Assembly: GCA_012837425.1 (NCBI GenBank)
Contig: DURE01000005.1
Coordinates: 1 to 59,292 of the forward strand
From: Clostridiales bacterium
Lineage (GTDB): Bacteria; Bacillota; Clostridia; Oscillospirales; CAG-272
DNA length: 59,292 bases
Direction: 5' to 3'
In this document: positions 26,282 to 34,135 of the stretch, piece by piece
How the letters are laid out: each line of letters starts with the position of its first letter
Numbering within the stretch: position 1 is the first letter of the stretch
Notes under the pieces: generated by a model
Database searches by the model: none
The model's input: the letters and a program-made list of their open reading frames with translations, nothing else
What the model was told of the DNA's origin: nothing
Translations under genes and position numbers: made by a program

Positions 26282-27313
26282 ATGGAAATACTGCGCTTTG
26301 ACAGCGATTACATGGAGGGGGCGCATCCCGAGATTCTCAGGCGGCTCTCTGAGATAAACTTTGAAAAAAACACGGCATACGGTTATGACCGATACTGTGA
26401 GACGGCAAGGCAAAAAATAAGAGAGGCCTGCGGGGTGGCCGGGGCCGAGGTTTACTTTCTTTCGGGCGGGACCCAGACCAACGCAGTTGCAATCAACGCA
26501 TTTCTTGAGCCCTATGAGGGCGTGGTGGCGGCCGAAACCGGGCATATAAATGTCCATGAGGCCGGGGCTATTGAGGCCGGCGGGCATAAAATTCTAACCC
26601 TGCCCCAGCATGGCGGGAAAATCCGGGCCGACGAGCTTTTGGCGCTGCTTCGGAAGTTTTATTCGGACGAGGCGCGAGAACATATGGTGCGGCCGGGGAT
26701 GGTCTATATATCCCACCCGACCGAATACGGCACGCTTTATTCGGCCGGCGAGTTGCGCGTCCTGCGCCGTATCTGCGACGAATACGGCATGGCTCTCTAT
26801 CTTGACGGCGCGCGGCTGGGCTACGGACTTGCCGCCACCGGTACGGACGTGACCCTTCCGCTGATTGCCGAGTGCTGCGACGCCTTTTATATCGGCGGGA
26901 CAAAGGTGGGGGCGCTCTTCGGCGAGGCGCTGGTCCTCCCTCAGGCCGGGCGGATAAAGCAGATGTTTACCCGGATAAAGCGGCAGGGGGCGCTGCTGGC
27001 AAAGGGCTGGCTGCTCGGCCTGCAGTTCGACACGCTTTTTACCGACGGCCTTTACTATAGAATCTCGGCCCATGCCGTGAGGATGGCCGAGAAACTCGAG
27101 CGGGGCTTCTGCGAGCGGGGCTACCGTATGTTTATTAAGACCCCGACCAATCAGAAGTTTGTTATACTTGAGGATGAGGTGCTGCGCGGGCTGTCGCGCC
27201 GGGTCGGCTTTTGCTTCTGGGAGAAGCCCGACGAAGAACACACGGTAGTCCGCTTTGCCACAAGCTGGGCGACCAAAGAGGAGAACGTAGAGCGGCTGCT
27301 CGAGCTGATTTGA
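26282..27313 (+). CDS. Low-specificity L-threonine aldolase family (beta-eliminating lyase, PLP)
   Basis: 343-residue fold-type I PLP enzyme of the threonine aldolase/tyrosine phenol-lyase group, expected to split beta-hydroxy amino acids such as threonine into glycine and an aldehyde. The phosphate-binding SGGTQTNAVA (residues 61-70), His88 in ETGHINVHEAGAIE, Asp175 in YLDGARLGYG and the Schiff-base Lys208 in YIGGTKVG are all present. No signal peptide. The start is preceded by AAGGAA. Exact substrate unproven. The remains of an AlbA_2-type gene follow immediately. Confidence 0.92.
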   Translation: MEILRFDSDYMEGAHPEILRRLSEINFEKNTAYGYDRYCETARQKIREACGVAGAEVYFLSGGTQTNAVAINAFLEPYEGVVAAETGHINVHEAGAIEAGGHKILTLPQHGGKIRADELLALLRKFYSDEAREHMVRPGMVYISHPTEYGTLYSAGELRVLRRICDEYGMALYLDGARLGYGLAATGTDVTLPLIAECCDAFYIGGTKVGALFGEALVLPQAGRIKQMFTRIKRQGALLAKGWLLGLQFDTLFTDGLYYRISAHAVRMAEKLERGFCERGYRMFIKTPTNQKFVILEDEVLRGLSRRVGFCFWEKPDEEHTVVRFATSWATKEENVERLLELI

Positions 27314-27331
27314 GCTTGAAGGAGGGAAAAC

Positions 27332-27668
27332 GTAAGGCCGGACATTACGGACGAAGCGCTGACACCTACCGGAAAATACAGCAAGGAGCCTTTTCATATC
27401 AAAAAGAACGAAATGGCGGAATTTTGGAAAGATGTCTGCTCATTTGCGAATACCGAAGGTGGTTATTTAATAATTGGAATAAGAGAAGATAAGGGTAAAC
27501 CTCAAGAAATAATTGGTATAGATATATCTAACGATGACCAAAGATAAATTTAAGTTAGAAATTAAAGATATTTAAAGACCAATTATGCCTAAAATGCCTC
27601 CAATAAAGTTAAATTACATTAAACTATCAAATGGCAAATTTGTTGTAGTATTAAATATTTGGAAATAA
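27332..27668 (+). pseudogene. Broken AlbA_2-domain (Schlafen-like DNA-binding) gene
   Basis: Reading from 27332, the first frame runs through FWKDVCSFANTEGGYLIIGI, the hallmark core of AlbA_2 domains, and stops at 27545. The homology continues in the next frame (KDKFKLEIKDI), crosses an in-frame stop and goes on with LNYIKLSNGKFVVVLNIW to 27668. So there is at least one frameshift and one stop. A GGAGG site stands at the right distance before a GTA codon, suggesting that a GTG or ATG start was also lost. The segment is much richer in A/T than its neighbours, which points to foreign origin. In 27669-27815 I recognise nothing. Confidence 0.8.
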
Positions 27669-27815
27669 GAAACGCATTTACCCAGTCGCTACTTTTATCT
27701 GAAGCAATTATAATCCAAGTATATGGCCTTCAAGTCACAAAATGGCCTTCTTGGGCAAATATTGCCGGGCTGGCCGGAGGGGTTGCCATATGTTATATGT
27801 GGCTGCCTGCTTGTG

Positions 27816-28388
27816 TCAAATCCAAAGCTTGTCGGCATAGCCGAAGGCAATACCGAGGGCGGCCGATATGGCTATTATTGTTATCGGATGAATTTTCCTT
27901 GTCACAAGCAAAATGTCAAGCGCCAGTATCACAAGCGAAAACCAGAAGGCCGCGCCGGTGAATATACCAAGGGTAAGCCCGTCCGGGAAAAAGACGGCCT
28001 CTGCCGTGGTATACAGGGCGGTGGCGATAAGCCCGATAACCACCGGTTTGATACCCGACATGCAGCCGGCTACATATTTATTGGTTCTAAAAACCGAGTA
28101 AATTTTTGCAATAATCAAAATAATTATAAAAGACGGCAAAACGACGGCGCCGGTGGCGCAGACCGCGCCCCAGAACCCGGCAGTCTCGGTGCCGATATAG
28201 GTCGCCATGTTTATGGCAAAGGGGCCGGGCGTCGACTCGCTGACCGCTATGAAATTGAGTATTTCCTCAGTGCTCATCCAGCCGCGAGAGGTGACCTCGG
28301 ACTGTATGAGCGGAATCATGGCGTACCCGCCCCCGAAGGTGAAGGCGCCAATCTTAAAAAATGCCCATATAAGCTCAAGATAAATCAC
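27816..28388 (-). CDS. Chromate transporter family protein, half-size (second subunit)
   Basis: 190-residue ChrA-domain protein (PF02417), half of a full-length ChrA. It opens with the hallmark FFKIGAFTFGGGYAMIPLI, and SESTPGPFAINMATYIG is typical. About five TM helices. It starts at a GTG (28388) that overlaps the stop of the paired gene by 4 nt, with AGGTGG 6 nt upstream. Such half-size pairs assemble as heterodimers and move chromate or another oxyanion across the membrane; the true substrate in anaerobes is often unclear. Confidence 0.92.
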   Translation of the reverse strand: MIYLELIWAFFKIGAFTFGGGYAMIPLIQSEVTSRGWMSTEEILNFIAVSESTPGPFAINMATYIGTETAGFWGAVCATGAVVLPSFIIILIIAKIYSVFRTNKYVAGCMSGIKPVVIGLIATALYTTAEAVFFPDGLTLGIFTGAAFWFSLVILALDILLVTRKIHPITIIAISAALGIAFGYADKLWI

Positions 28389-28954
28389 CGTGCGCCACCT
28401 GCCTTCCCCCGTGCGGCGATAAGGCTTGCGGCAAGTCCCACACCCGCCCCGGCGATAATGGTATAGATGGCGCTAACGCCTAAAAATGCGACACAAATGA
28501 AGGCCGCCCCCATTATTATGTAGGGCAGAGTACCCTTGGGGGATTTTTTCCAGAGCGAGAGCAGCGCCTTTGAGATCAGCACGACCACCGCCACCCGGAC
28601 CCCGGCAAAAGCAAACCTTACAACCTCCAACTCCCCGAACTGCCGCAGCAGCGAGGATATTGCATAAATTATGCAAAAGGAGGGCAGCACGCAGCCAAGT
28701 ATCGAGGCAATCGAGCCGGCATAGCCCGCCACCCGGTAGCCGATGAAAGTAGCGATATTAATCGCGATGGCACCGGGCATCGAGGCCGAGACCGCGATTA
28801 TATCCAGCACTTCTTTTTTCTCAATATACTTGCGGTTGTCTATTATCTCGCGCTCAATCAGGGGAATCATGGCATATCCGCCGCCGAAGGTAAAAGCGCC
28901 GATTTTCAAAAAGGTAAAAAATAAAATAAAAATGTCTTTGAGCCTGCTTTTCAT
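28385..28954 (-). CDS. Chromate transporter family protein, half-size (first subunit)
   Basis: 189 residues. AAAGGA 8 nt before the ATG at 28954 sets the start, although the frame is open upstream. It carries the same FLKIGAFTFGGGYAMIPLI signature as its partner and SASMPGAIAINIATFIG. It overlaps the downstream half-gene by 4 nt and lies 66 bp after the metal ABC permease gene, so all four genes may share a transcript. Confidence 0.92.
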   Translation of the reverse strand: MKSRLKDIFILFFTFLKIGAFTFGGGYAMIPLIEREIIDNRKYIEKKEVLDIIAVSASMPGAIAINIATFIGYRVAGYAGSIASILGCVLPSFCIIYAISSLLRQFGELEVVRFAFAGVRVAVVVLISKALLSLWKKSPKGTLPYIIMGAAFICVAFLGVSAIYTIIAGAGVGLAASLIAARGKAGGAR

Positions 28955-29020
28955 ATATGTTCCTTTCAGGAGACTGAATTTCATCAAAAAGACCAATTGC
29001 CTTTTTGCAGGCGCCCCGGC

Positions 29021-29854
29021 CTAAGCGCCGCCGTTTTTTCTCCCGATCCTGTTTCGCACCAAGAAAGCCGCGGCAGAAAGAAAATAGAGCAGCACCGAGA
29101 CCATGACAATAGCAGCGCCCGAGGCTATGTCGGCCTCATAGGAAATCCACAGCCCAAGAAAGCAGTACAGCCAGCCCAAGGCCACCGAGATTATCATCCT
29201 CTTTTTCAGGTCGGCTGAAAGCAGCCCGGCTGTGGCTGCGGGGGCCAGCAGCAGCGCCAGAATAAGTATGATACCGACAACTCGAATCAGCACCACCACC
29301 GCCATAGCCACCAGAACAAGGAGCAGGTATTCAAGCAGCGCACACTTAACACCCGCCACCGCTGCAAACTCCGCGTCAAAGAGGTAGGCCTTCCAGTAGT
29401 TGTAGAAAATTATAAAGACAAGCAGCACAACAAGCGTCAGACTCAGCGTCAGGACAATCTCTGAGCCGGTCACCGACAACACGTTGCCGAAGAGGTAGGT
29501 GCCGAGGTTCGGGGGATAGCCCGGCATTATCGAAATAAACACAATGCCCAGCGCCATGCCGAGCGACCAGAGCAGGCCGCTCTGCACATCGGATTTTCCG
29601 CCGCCCCTGCGGTTTATGTACCCAACTCCCAGGGCAGCGAGCAGTGCAAAAGCAAAAGCGCCTAAAATCGGCTCAAAGCCCAGCAAAAAGCCAAGGCCGA
29701 CTCCGCCGTAGGAGGTGTGGGCTATCCCGCCGCACATCATGACCAGTTTTTTCTCAATGATTATGACCCCGATTATCCCGCAGGTAACACTTGCAAGCAG
29801 ACAGGCAAGCAGCGCCCGCTGGAGGAACTGGTATTCAAAAATGGCCTCAATCAT
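29021..29854 (-). CDS. znuB: Metal ABC transporter permease (ZnuB/MntB-like)
   Basis: 277-residue ABC-3 family permease with about eight TM helices. Family phrases include MCGGIAHTSYGGVGLGFLLG (where most members have ADAISH-S/G), MPGYPPNLGTYLFGNVL and LILALLLAPAATAGLLS. It imports zinc, manganese or iron together with the ATPase gene just upstream, which it overlaps by 8 nt. No metal-binding lipoprotein gene (ZnuA-type) is adjacent. The gene symbol is assigned by family only. Confidence 0.88.
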   Translation of the reverse strand: MIEAIFEYQFLQRALLACLLASVTCGIIGVIIIEKKLVMMCGGIAHTSYGGVGLGFLLGFEPILGAFAFALLAALGVGYINRRGGGKSDVQSGLLWSLGMALGIVFISIMPGYPPNLGTYLFGNVLSVTGSEIVLTLSLTLVVLLVFIIFYNYWKAYLFDAEFAAVAGVKCALLEYLLLVLVAMAVVVLIRVVGIILILALLLAPAATAGLLSADLKKRMIISVALGWLYCFLGLWISYEADIASGAAIVMVSVLLYFLSAAAFLVRNRIGRKNGGA

Positions 29855-30626
29855 CTTTATCCGAATCCTCCCCGTGTTCCCGGAGTACCCGGTGGGGCAC
29901 GCCGTGCGCGATAAGGTCTACCGGGCAGCCGTAGAGATTCTGCACAACACTATCGGTCAGCTCGGGCTCGCCGTGATAAACAAGCCTGCCACTGAGGCAG
30001 GCAAGCCTTCTTATCTGGGATGAGATGGCAAAAAGGTCATGAGTGACAAGTATTATTGTCATGTCGCGGTTCAGCTCGGCCAAAAGGTCGAATATCTGCT
30101 GGCGGGACACGGCGTCAACGCTCGCCGTCGGCTCGTCGAGCAGCAAGAGCCTTGGCTCCCGGGCGAGCGCTCGGGCTATCAGCATTTTCTGAAACTGACC
30201 GCCCGACAGCTCTGATATCTGGTAGCCCGCAATATCGGCAAGCCCCACCCGGCCGAGCAGTTCCTCGGCTTGCTTCTTATCTCTTTGGCTGTACCTGTGA
30301 AAGGGTCTGAGCCCCGGGTCAATCCGGCCGCTCAGCACCACCTCAAAAACCGTGATGGGAAACTGCCTGTCCACCGCGGAAAACTGCGGCACATAGCCAA
30401 TCTGCACCCGTTTTTTCTGCGGCGGCCCGCCGAAAATTTCCACCCGCCCCGAATAAGGCCGGACAAGCCCCAGCATAGCTTTGAGCAGCGTGGTTTTACC
30501 GCCGCCATTCGGGCCAATAATCCCGAGATATTCGCCGGCGACAACATCAAGGCAAATGTCGGACAGGGCCTTGGTATGTCGGTAATAAACCGACAGATTT
30601 TCTATGTGAACCGCCGTCTTGCTCAT
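29847..30626 (-). CDS. znuC: Metal ABC transporter ATP-binding protein (ZnuC/MntA-like)
   Basis: About 259 residues. Walker A GPNGGGKTT, Q-loop GYVPQFSAVDRQFPI (the typical metal-transporter form), signature LSGGQFQKMLIARAL, Walker B LLLLDEPTASVD and H-loop VTHDL. The start is uncertain: the ATG at 30626 gives the usual N-terminus SKTAVHIENLSVYY but its GGAG is only two nt away; a GTG at 30659 is the alternative. First gene of the unit znuC-znuB-chromate transporter pair. Confidence 0.9.
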   Translation of the reverse strand: MSKTAVHIENLSVYYRHTKALSDICLDVVAGEYLGIIGPNGGGKTTLLKAMLGLVRPYSGRVEIFGGPPQKKRVQIGYVPQFSAVDRQFPITVFEVVLSGRIDPGLRPFHRYSQRDKKQAEELLGRVGLADIAGYQISELSGGQFQKMLIARALAREPRLLLLDEPTASVDAVSRQQIFDLLAELNRDMTIILVTHDLFAISSQIRRLACLSGRLVYHGEPELTDSVVQNLYGCPVDLIAHGVPHRVLREHGEDSDKDD

Positions 30627-30689
30627 AGCTCCGACCATGCCTTGTTGATAATATTGCACACTCCCGTGCGGGCTGACTTAATGTTAAGT

Positions 30690-30718
30690 ATTATATCACA
30701 GTTTTACAGAATATGCAA
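30690..30718 (-). promoter_or_regulatory. Promoter of the metal transporter unit
   Basis: Minus strand TTGCAT (30718-30713), 17-nt spacer, TATAAT (30695-30690) with an upstream TG forming an extended -10. No clear Fur/Zur palindrome is seen beside it. Confidence 0.75.
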
Positions 30719-30777
30719 TATTTCAAAAATTACGCTGCCTTTTTGTGTCATGCAATTTTGCATTTTCTATACATGAC

Positions 30778-30803
30778 CGGCGACCTGCGGTCGCTGGCGC
30801 GCG
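30778..30803 (-). repeat. Second dispersed element, copy C (hairpin unit)
   Basis: Inverted copy of the GCGACC-GCA-GGTCGC hairpin unit of 20019-20041; on the minus strand 22 of 23 aligned bases match. Confidence 0.6.
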
Positions 30804-30837
30804 GGTTTTTTAATCTAAAAAATCTCCCACGCCGTGT

Positions 30838-30950
30838 GACTTAAGCGGGGGGCACGGGGGCGGTGTCCTCGCAATCAGGCGGGGGTTTGGGGGCAGAGTC
30901 CCCGTTAAGAAAAGCGGGGTGCGGGGCGGAACCCCGCGAGTCCCTGCTCT
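30838..30950 (-). repeat. Dispersed repeat, copy E, overlapping the 3' end of ccmF
   Basis: Inverted copy: on the minus strand it reads GGGGTTCCGCCCCGCACCCC, then GGACTCTGCCCCC and CCCCCGCTTAAGT. It covers the last 35 or so codons of the CcmF-type gene and ends with its stop codon at 30841. Confidence 0.65.
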
Positions 30951-32613
30951 GCTTTCGTTTCCGGCTGAAAATCCGGCAGGGCGGCACGGCCACCAAAGCA
31001 CACCCGACCCAAAACAAGAGAATCAGCGGCTTTTCGGTATAGTGAACAATAACGCCGCCGGTGGGCGAGGGCAATACCCGGGAGGTTTGAATAATCAAAT
31101 CCCGGTGCGGCTGCGTGACTATAATCATCTCCTTTTCGGCAAGCTCGGTTTTGCTTATCCTCACTCCCTCAAATGAGATGCCCTCGCCGTCAATCTCGGC
31201 GGCGGCATAATAGTACCCGGAAAAGGCCGAGGACGCCACAGCGCCGACAATCATGAAGAGGACCCCCAGATGCCTCAGATAATACCGCGGACCAGACTGC
31301 CTGAAGCGGTCGGCCAGCCAGAGCGAGAGCGGCATTAGCGCCGCCCAGACCACAAAAAGCCAGAAATACTTGGTTGTCCGCGTGAGTACCGCTATTCCCG
31401 AGGTAAGCGCCGTGCTAAGGAGAATCATCGGGATATTCAGCTTTTTCAGGATTTTAAAGTCCTGCGCAAGCAGCAGCCCGGCATATACCAGCGCATAGAC
31501 AGCGCTGATTGCCGTGTAGTAGGCCGTCGGAGTCGGGGCTTGCAGCAGGACCGGGGCAACGGTGCCGAGAAAAATCAGCGCTGCGTATGCGTTTGTTGTG
31601 TATGTAAGAATTCTGTTGATATTTATTTTTGCTCTTTTACAGGTGTCCTTTTTCCTCGCTTTTTTTATTTTTGATGCAACAAGAAAACCCGCGATGCCTA
31701 AAACAGCGCAGGAGATAATTGCCGAAATCAGCATATCGCCCTCGGCGTAGGCATGTGCCGACATTGAGGACAGAATCCCGCTGCGCGTCAGAAACACGCC
31801 GACCGAGGCCAGCAAAAAAGGCAGGATACACACATTGCGCCCTGACAGATCGCTTCGGTGCAGGTAGCCGGTCAGTATAAGCCAGGGGACCAGCGCGGCG
31901 TTTTCAATAGGGTCCCAGGCCCAGTATCCGCCCCAGCCCAGCGCCCGGTAGGCCCATACGCTCCCGCTCAGAATCCCGACCCCGAGAAAAAACCAGCTAA
32001 TCCGAACCCAGCGGCGGGTTTTGGTGGCCGCTGCTACTCTGTCCTCCCTCGGCCCACCTACAAGCGAGAACAAAACCGCCATGGCGCTGTAGGCGATAAA
32101 AACCAGGGGTGGGTGAATTGTCATGTAGGGGTCGAGCAGCGCCGGGTTCAGCCCCAGCCCGTCGGCCGGCGGCGTTGAAAGCCTGGCAAAGGGCTGCGAG
32201 ATAATGCACAAAAGCAAAAGGACAAAACATACGGCAGAAAAGATACCGAAGCTCCTCCCAAAGCCTTTGGCATTATCCCCGAGCAGGACAATGCCGGTTA
32301 TGAACATAATCAGCCCCCAGAGCAGAAAGGAGCCCTCCTGTCCCGACCAAAGGGCGGTAATCCGATAAGCCGGCAGGGTATCCCGGCTGGTATGGCTGTA
32401 AACATAGCTGTATTCACAGTTTACCGTTATAAGATAATAAATCATCAGGGCCGTCGCCGCCATAACAAGGAGTGCCGCCGCACACCACAAAAAAGGCAGC
32501 GCCCCGGCCCGTCTTTTTTGTTTTCCCGGGAAGAAAGAGAGCAGCGCAGAGACCAGGCAAAGCCCGGCGGCCGCCGGGAGCAGCAGGTTTTCCAGCACGG
32601 CAAGTCCTTTCAT
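30841..32613 (-). CDS. ccmF: CcmF/CcsA-type cytochrome c heme lyase
   Basis: 590-residue polytopic membrane protein of the CcmF/NrfE family, which attaches heme to apocytochrome c on the outer membrane face. Seen are WSGQEGS (89-95), LNPALLDPYMTIHPPLVF with the conserved His (167), and the WWD heme-handling motif WGGYWAWDPIENAALVPW (227-244). About 14 TM helices. The last 35 residues (SAPHPAFLNGDSAPKPPP and onward) are Pro-rich and are encoded by a copy of a dispersed intergenic repeat, so the natural C-terminus was probably replaced. It lies 13 bp after the multiheme cytochrome gene. No ccmA-E, ccmH or resB gene is in the window. Confidence 0.92.
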   Translation of the reverse strand: MKGLAVLENLLLPAAAGLCLVSALLSFFPGKQKRRAGALPFLWCAAALLVMAATALMIYYLITVNCEYSYVYSHTSRDTLPAYRITALWSGQEGSFLLWGLIMFITGIVLLGDNAKGFGRSFGIFSAVCFVLLLLCIISQPFARLSTPPADGLGLNPALLDPYMTIHPPLVFIAYSAMAVLFSLVGGPREDRVAAATKTRRWVRISWFFLGVGILSGSVWAYRALGWGGYWAWDPIENAALVPWLILTGYLHRSDLSGRNVCILPFLLASVGVFLTRSGILSSMSAHAYAEGDMLISAIISCAVLGIAGFLVASKIKKARKKDTCKRAKININRILTYTTNAYAALIFLGTVAPVLLQAPTPTAYYTAISAVYALVYAGLLLAQDFKILKKLNIPMILLSTALTSGIAVLTRTTKYFWLFVVWAALMPLSLWLADRFRQSGPRYYLRHLGVLFMIVGAVASSAFSGYYYAAAEIDGEGISFEGVRISKTELAEKEMIIVTQPHRDLIIQTSRVLPSPTGGVIVHYTEKPLILLFWVGCALVAVPPCRIFSRKRKQSRDSRGSAPHPAFLNGDSAPKPPPDCEDTAPVPPA

Positions 32614-32626
32614 TTTTCATAACCTC

Positions 32627-33907
32627 TTATCTTGTTTCTTCAATATAGTACGCGTGCGCCCGTCCCAGGACCCCGGCCCTGTGGCAGACCGTACATCGCC
32701 TGATAAAGTCGGGATAACCCATTATTCTTATAGGAAGCAGATTGTCAAGGCTGTTTGTCGAGACCCACTCGGCATGCGCGCTGTTGTGGCAGGAAATACA
32801 GAGGATTATATTGTTCATCTCTTCGTCGGGGCTGTTTAGGAGATACGATTCATGGTAGAGCTTTCCCATGTTTGTTCCGTACACCTCCCGGTGGCAGTTG
32901 GAGCAGTCGGGCTGATTCAGCCAGGCCTGCCGGCCTACCGCCTGAGTCAATGCCACATTCAGCATGTCGCCGTGGCAATTGGCGTTGGTGCAACTGATGC
33001 CCGCCATATACATAGCCCCTCTGTAAAACTGCGCAACAGGCCCGGGGTGGCACCTGTAGCAGTCGGGTGTTATGCCGCTGCGCGGCAGCATCCTGTCGGC
33101 GTGAAACCGGTGTATCGCCTGTGATAGCGGCGGAACACCAGGGACACCGGAGGCACCCAGCGCGTTGTCCCTGTGGCAGTCCGCGCACCTGTGCCGGGTT
33201 CCCTGCGAGAGCTGTTCAAGCAAATTGGTGTTCGAAATCCTGTCATGCGCCGACAAAATGTTTAGGTTGGTATCAACAATTCCGTGGCAGTTCAGGCAAC
33301 CCATCTCATCAGCCACCGGCATCACGACGTCGCTTATCTGCGCGAGCACCTCGCCGCTTTCACTGTCGGTCACGGTTATGACGGCTAACTGATAGGGATT
33401 CGGCACCCGGCTGCCGTCGTTGTAGGGGGTCAGCGGTATCGCGGTTGCCACATAGTAGTTGCCGTCCTGTGAGAGCTGCATTCGGCCCGAAAGGCCGTTT
33501 CCGGTAATTCCAACATTAGGCTCCACATCATATCCGTAGTATGCCGCGAAGTTCCAGAAGTTTATTTTGTCGGCCGAGGTGGTGTTGTCGACAATCGAAT
33601 AAAACACATCAATCCCGGAATTCACAAGCTCAACCTGCTCGCCGGTCAGCCTGAAGACCTGCGCCCTGAGCGTGTTGCCGGGGGGCAGCAGCAAAAAAGC
33701 GTCAAAATCCCGCTGGTAAAAATACATTCCCTGCTCGCTTGCCGCTAAGATAAGATAGTCGCCTGCGGCCGCGCTGCTTTTTTTCATTTTGCCGGTTCTT
33801 GACAGATATGTTGAGAGCGCCGCGATAAAAAGCGCGCATGCCGCAATGGTGAGTAATGCGAGCAGTACAGACCTGCCTTTGATTATTGTAACCCTGTATT
33901 TTTTCAA
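32627..33907 (-). CDS. Membrane-anchored multiheme cytochrome c (seven heme motifs)
   Basis: 426 residues from a TTG start at 33907 with GGAGG 7 nt upstream. An N-terminal signal anchor (about 11-34) is followed by a roughly 150-residue heme-free domain with a PAS/DUF3365-like look. The C-terminal half carries six CXXCH motifs (starting at residues 204, 241, 283, 335, 370, 405) and one CX4CH (306-312). The heme domain should face outside, where the CcmF-type lyase of the next gene would load it. It is probably an electron-transfer protein to an external or quinone-linked acceptor; no partner reductase is visible nearby. Confidence 0.93.
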   Translation of the reverse strand: MKKYRVTIIKGRSVLLALLTIAACALFIAALSTYLSRTGKMKKSSAAAGDYLILAASEQGMYFYQRDFDAFLLLPPGNTLRAQVFRLTGEQVELVNSGIDVFYSIVDNTTSADKINFWNFAAYYGYDVEPNVGITGNGLSGRMQLSQDGNYYVATAIPLTPYNDGSRVPNPYQLAVITVTDSESGEVLAQISDVVMPVADEMGCLNCHGIVDTNLNILSAHDRISNTNLLEQLSQGTRHRCADCHRDNALGASGVPGVPPLSQAIHRFHADRMLPRSGITPDCYRCHPGPVAQFYRGAMYMAGISCTNANCHGDMLNVALTQAVGRQAWLNQPDCSNCHREVYGTNMGKLYHESYLLNSPDEEMNNIILCISCHNSAHAEWVSTNSLDNLLPIRIMGYPDFIRRCTVCHRAGVLGRAHAYYIEETR

Positions 33908-34082
33908 GCCGTAGCCTCCGCGTTTTTATTTTCGATATTTAATTTATATTCGGCGGCAGGGGGTAAAATCATAGGATGAGGTAAGTTTTGTTTCGGTGTT
34001 CATCCGCCTGTTGTCTAGTAACTAACAACTAAAAGGGGAGAAACTCCTTCGGGCAAGTTCCTCCCCAGCGCGTCCCAAAAAA

Positions 34083-34118
34083 AACCCGCCCTGTGCGGGC
34101 GGGTCGGGCGGGTTTTTG
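34083..34118 (-). terminator. Intrinsic terminator of the metallophosphatase gene
   Basis: Stem AACCCGCCC / GGGCGGGTT (34083-34091 with 34106-34114). Read on the minus strand it ends in a run of eight T. It lies about 20 nt after the stop codon. The gap 33908-34082 shows no other signal. Confidence 0.85.
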
Positions 34119-34135
34119 GTTCTGTATTGTGGAAA

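Noticed and set aside
27723-28466. 247-codon plus-strand frame across the AlbA_2 remnant edge and the chromate transporter gene
   Set aside because: Composition and overlap show it is a shadow of the minus-strand transporter; no homology seen.
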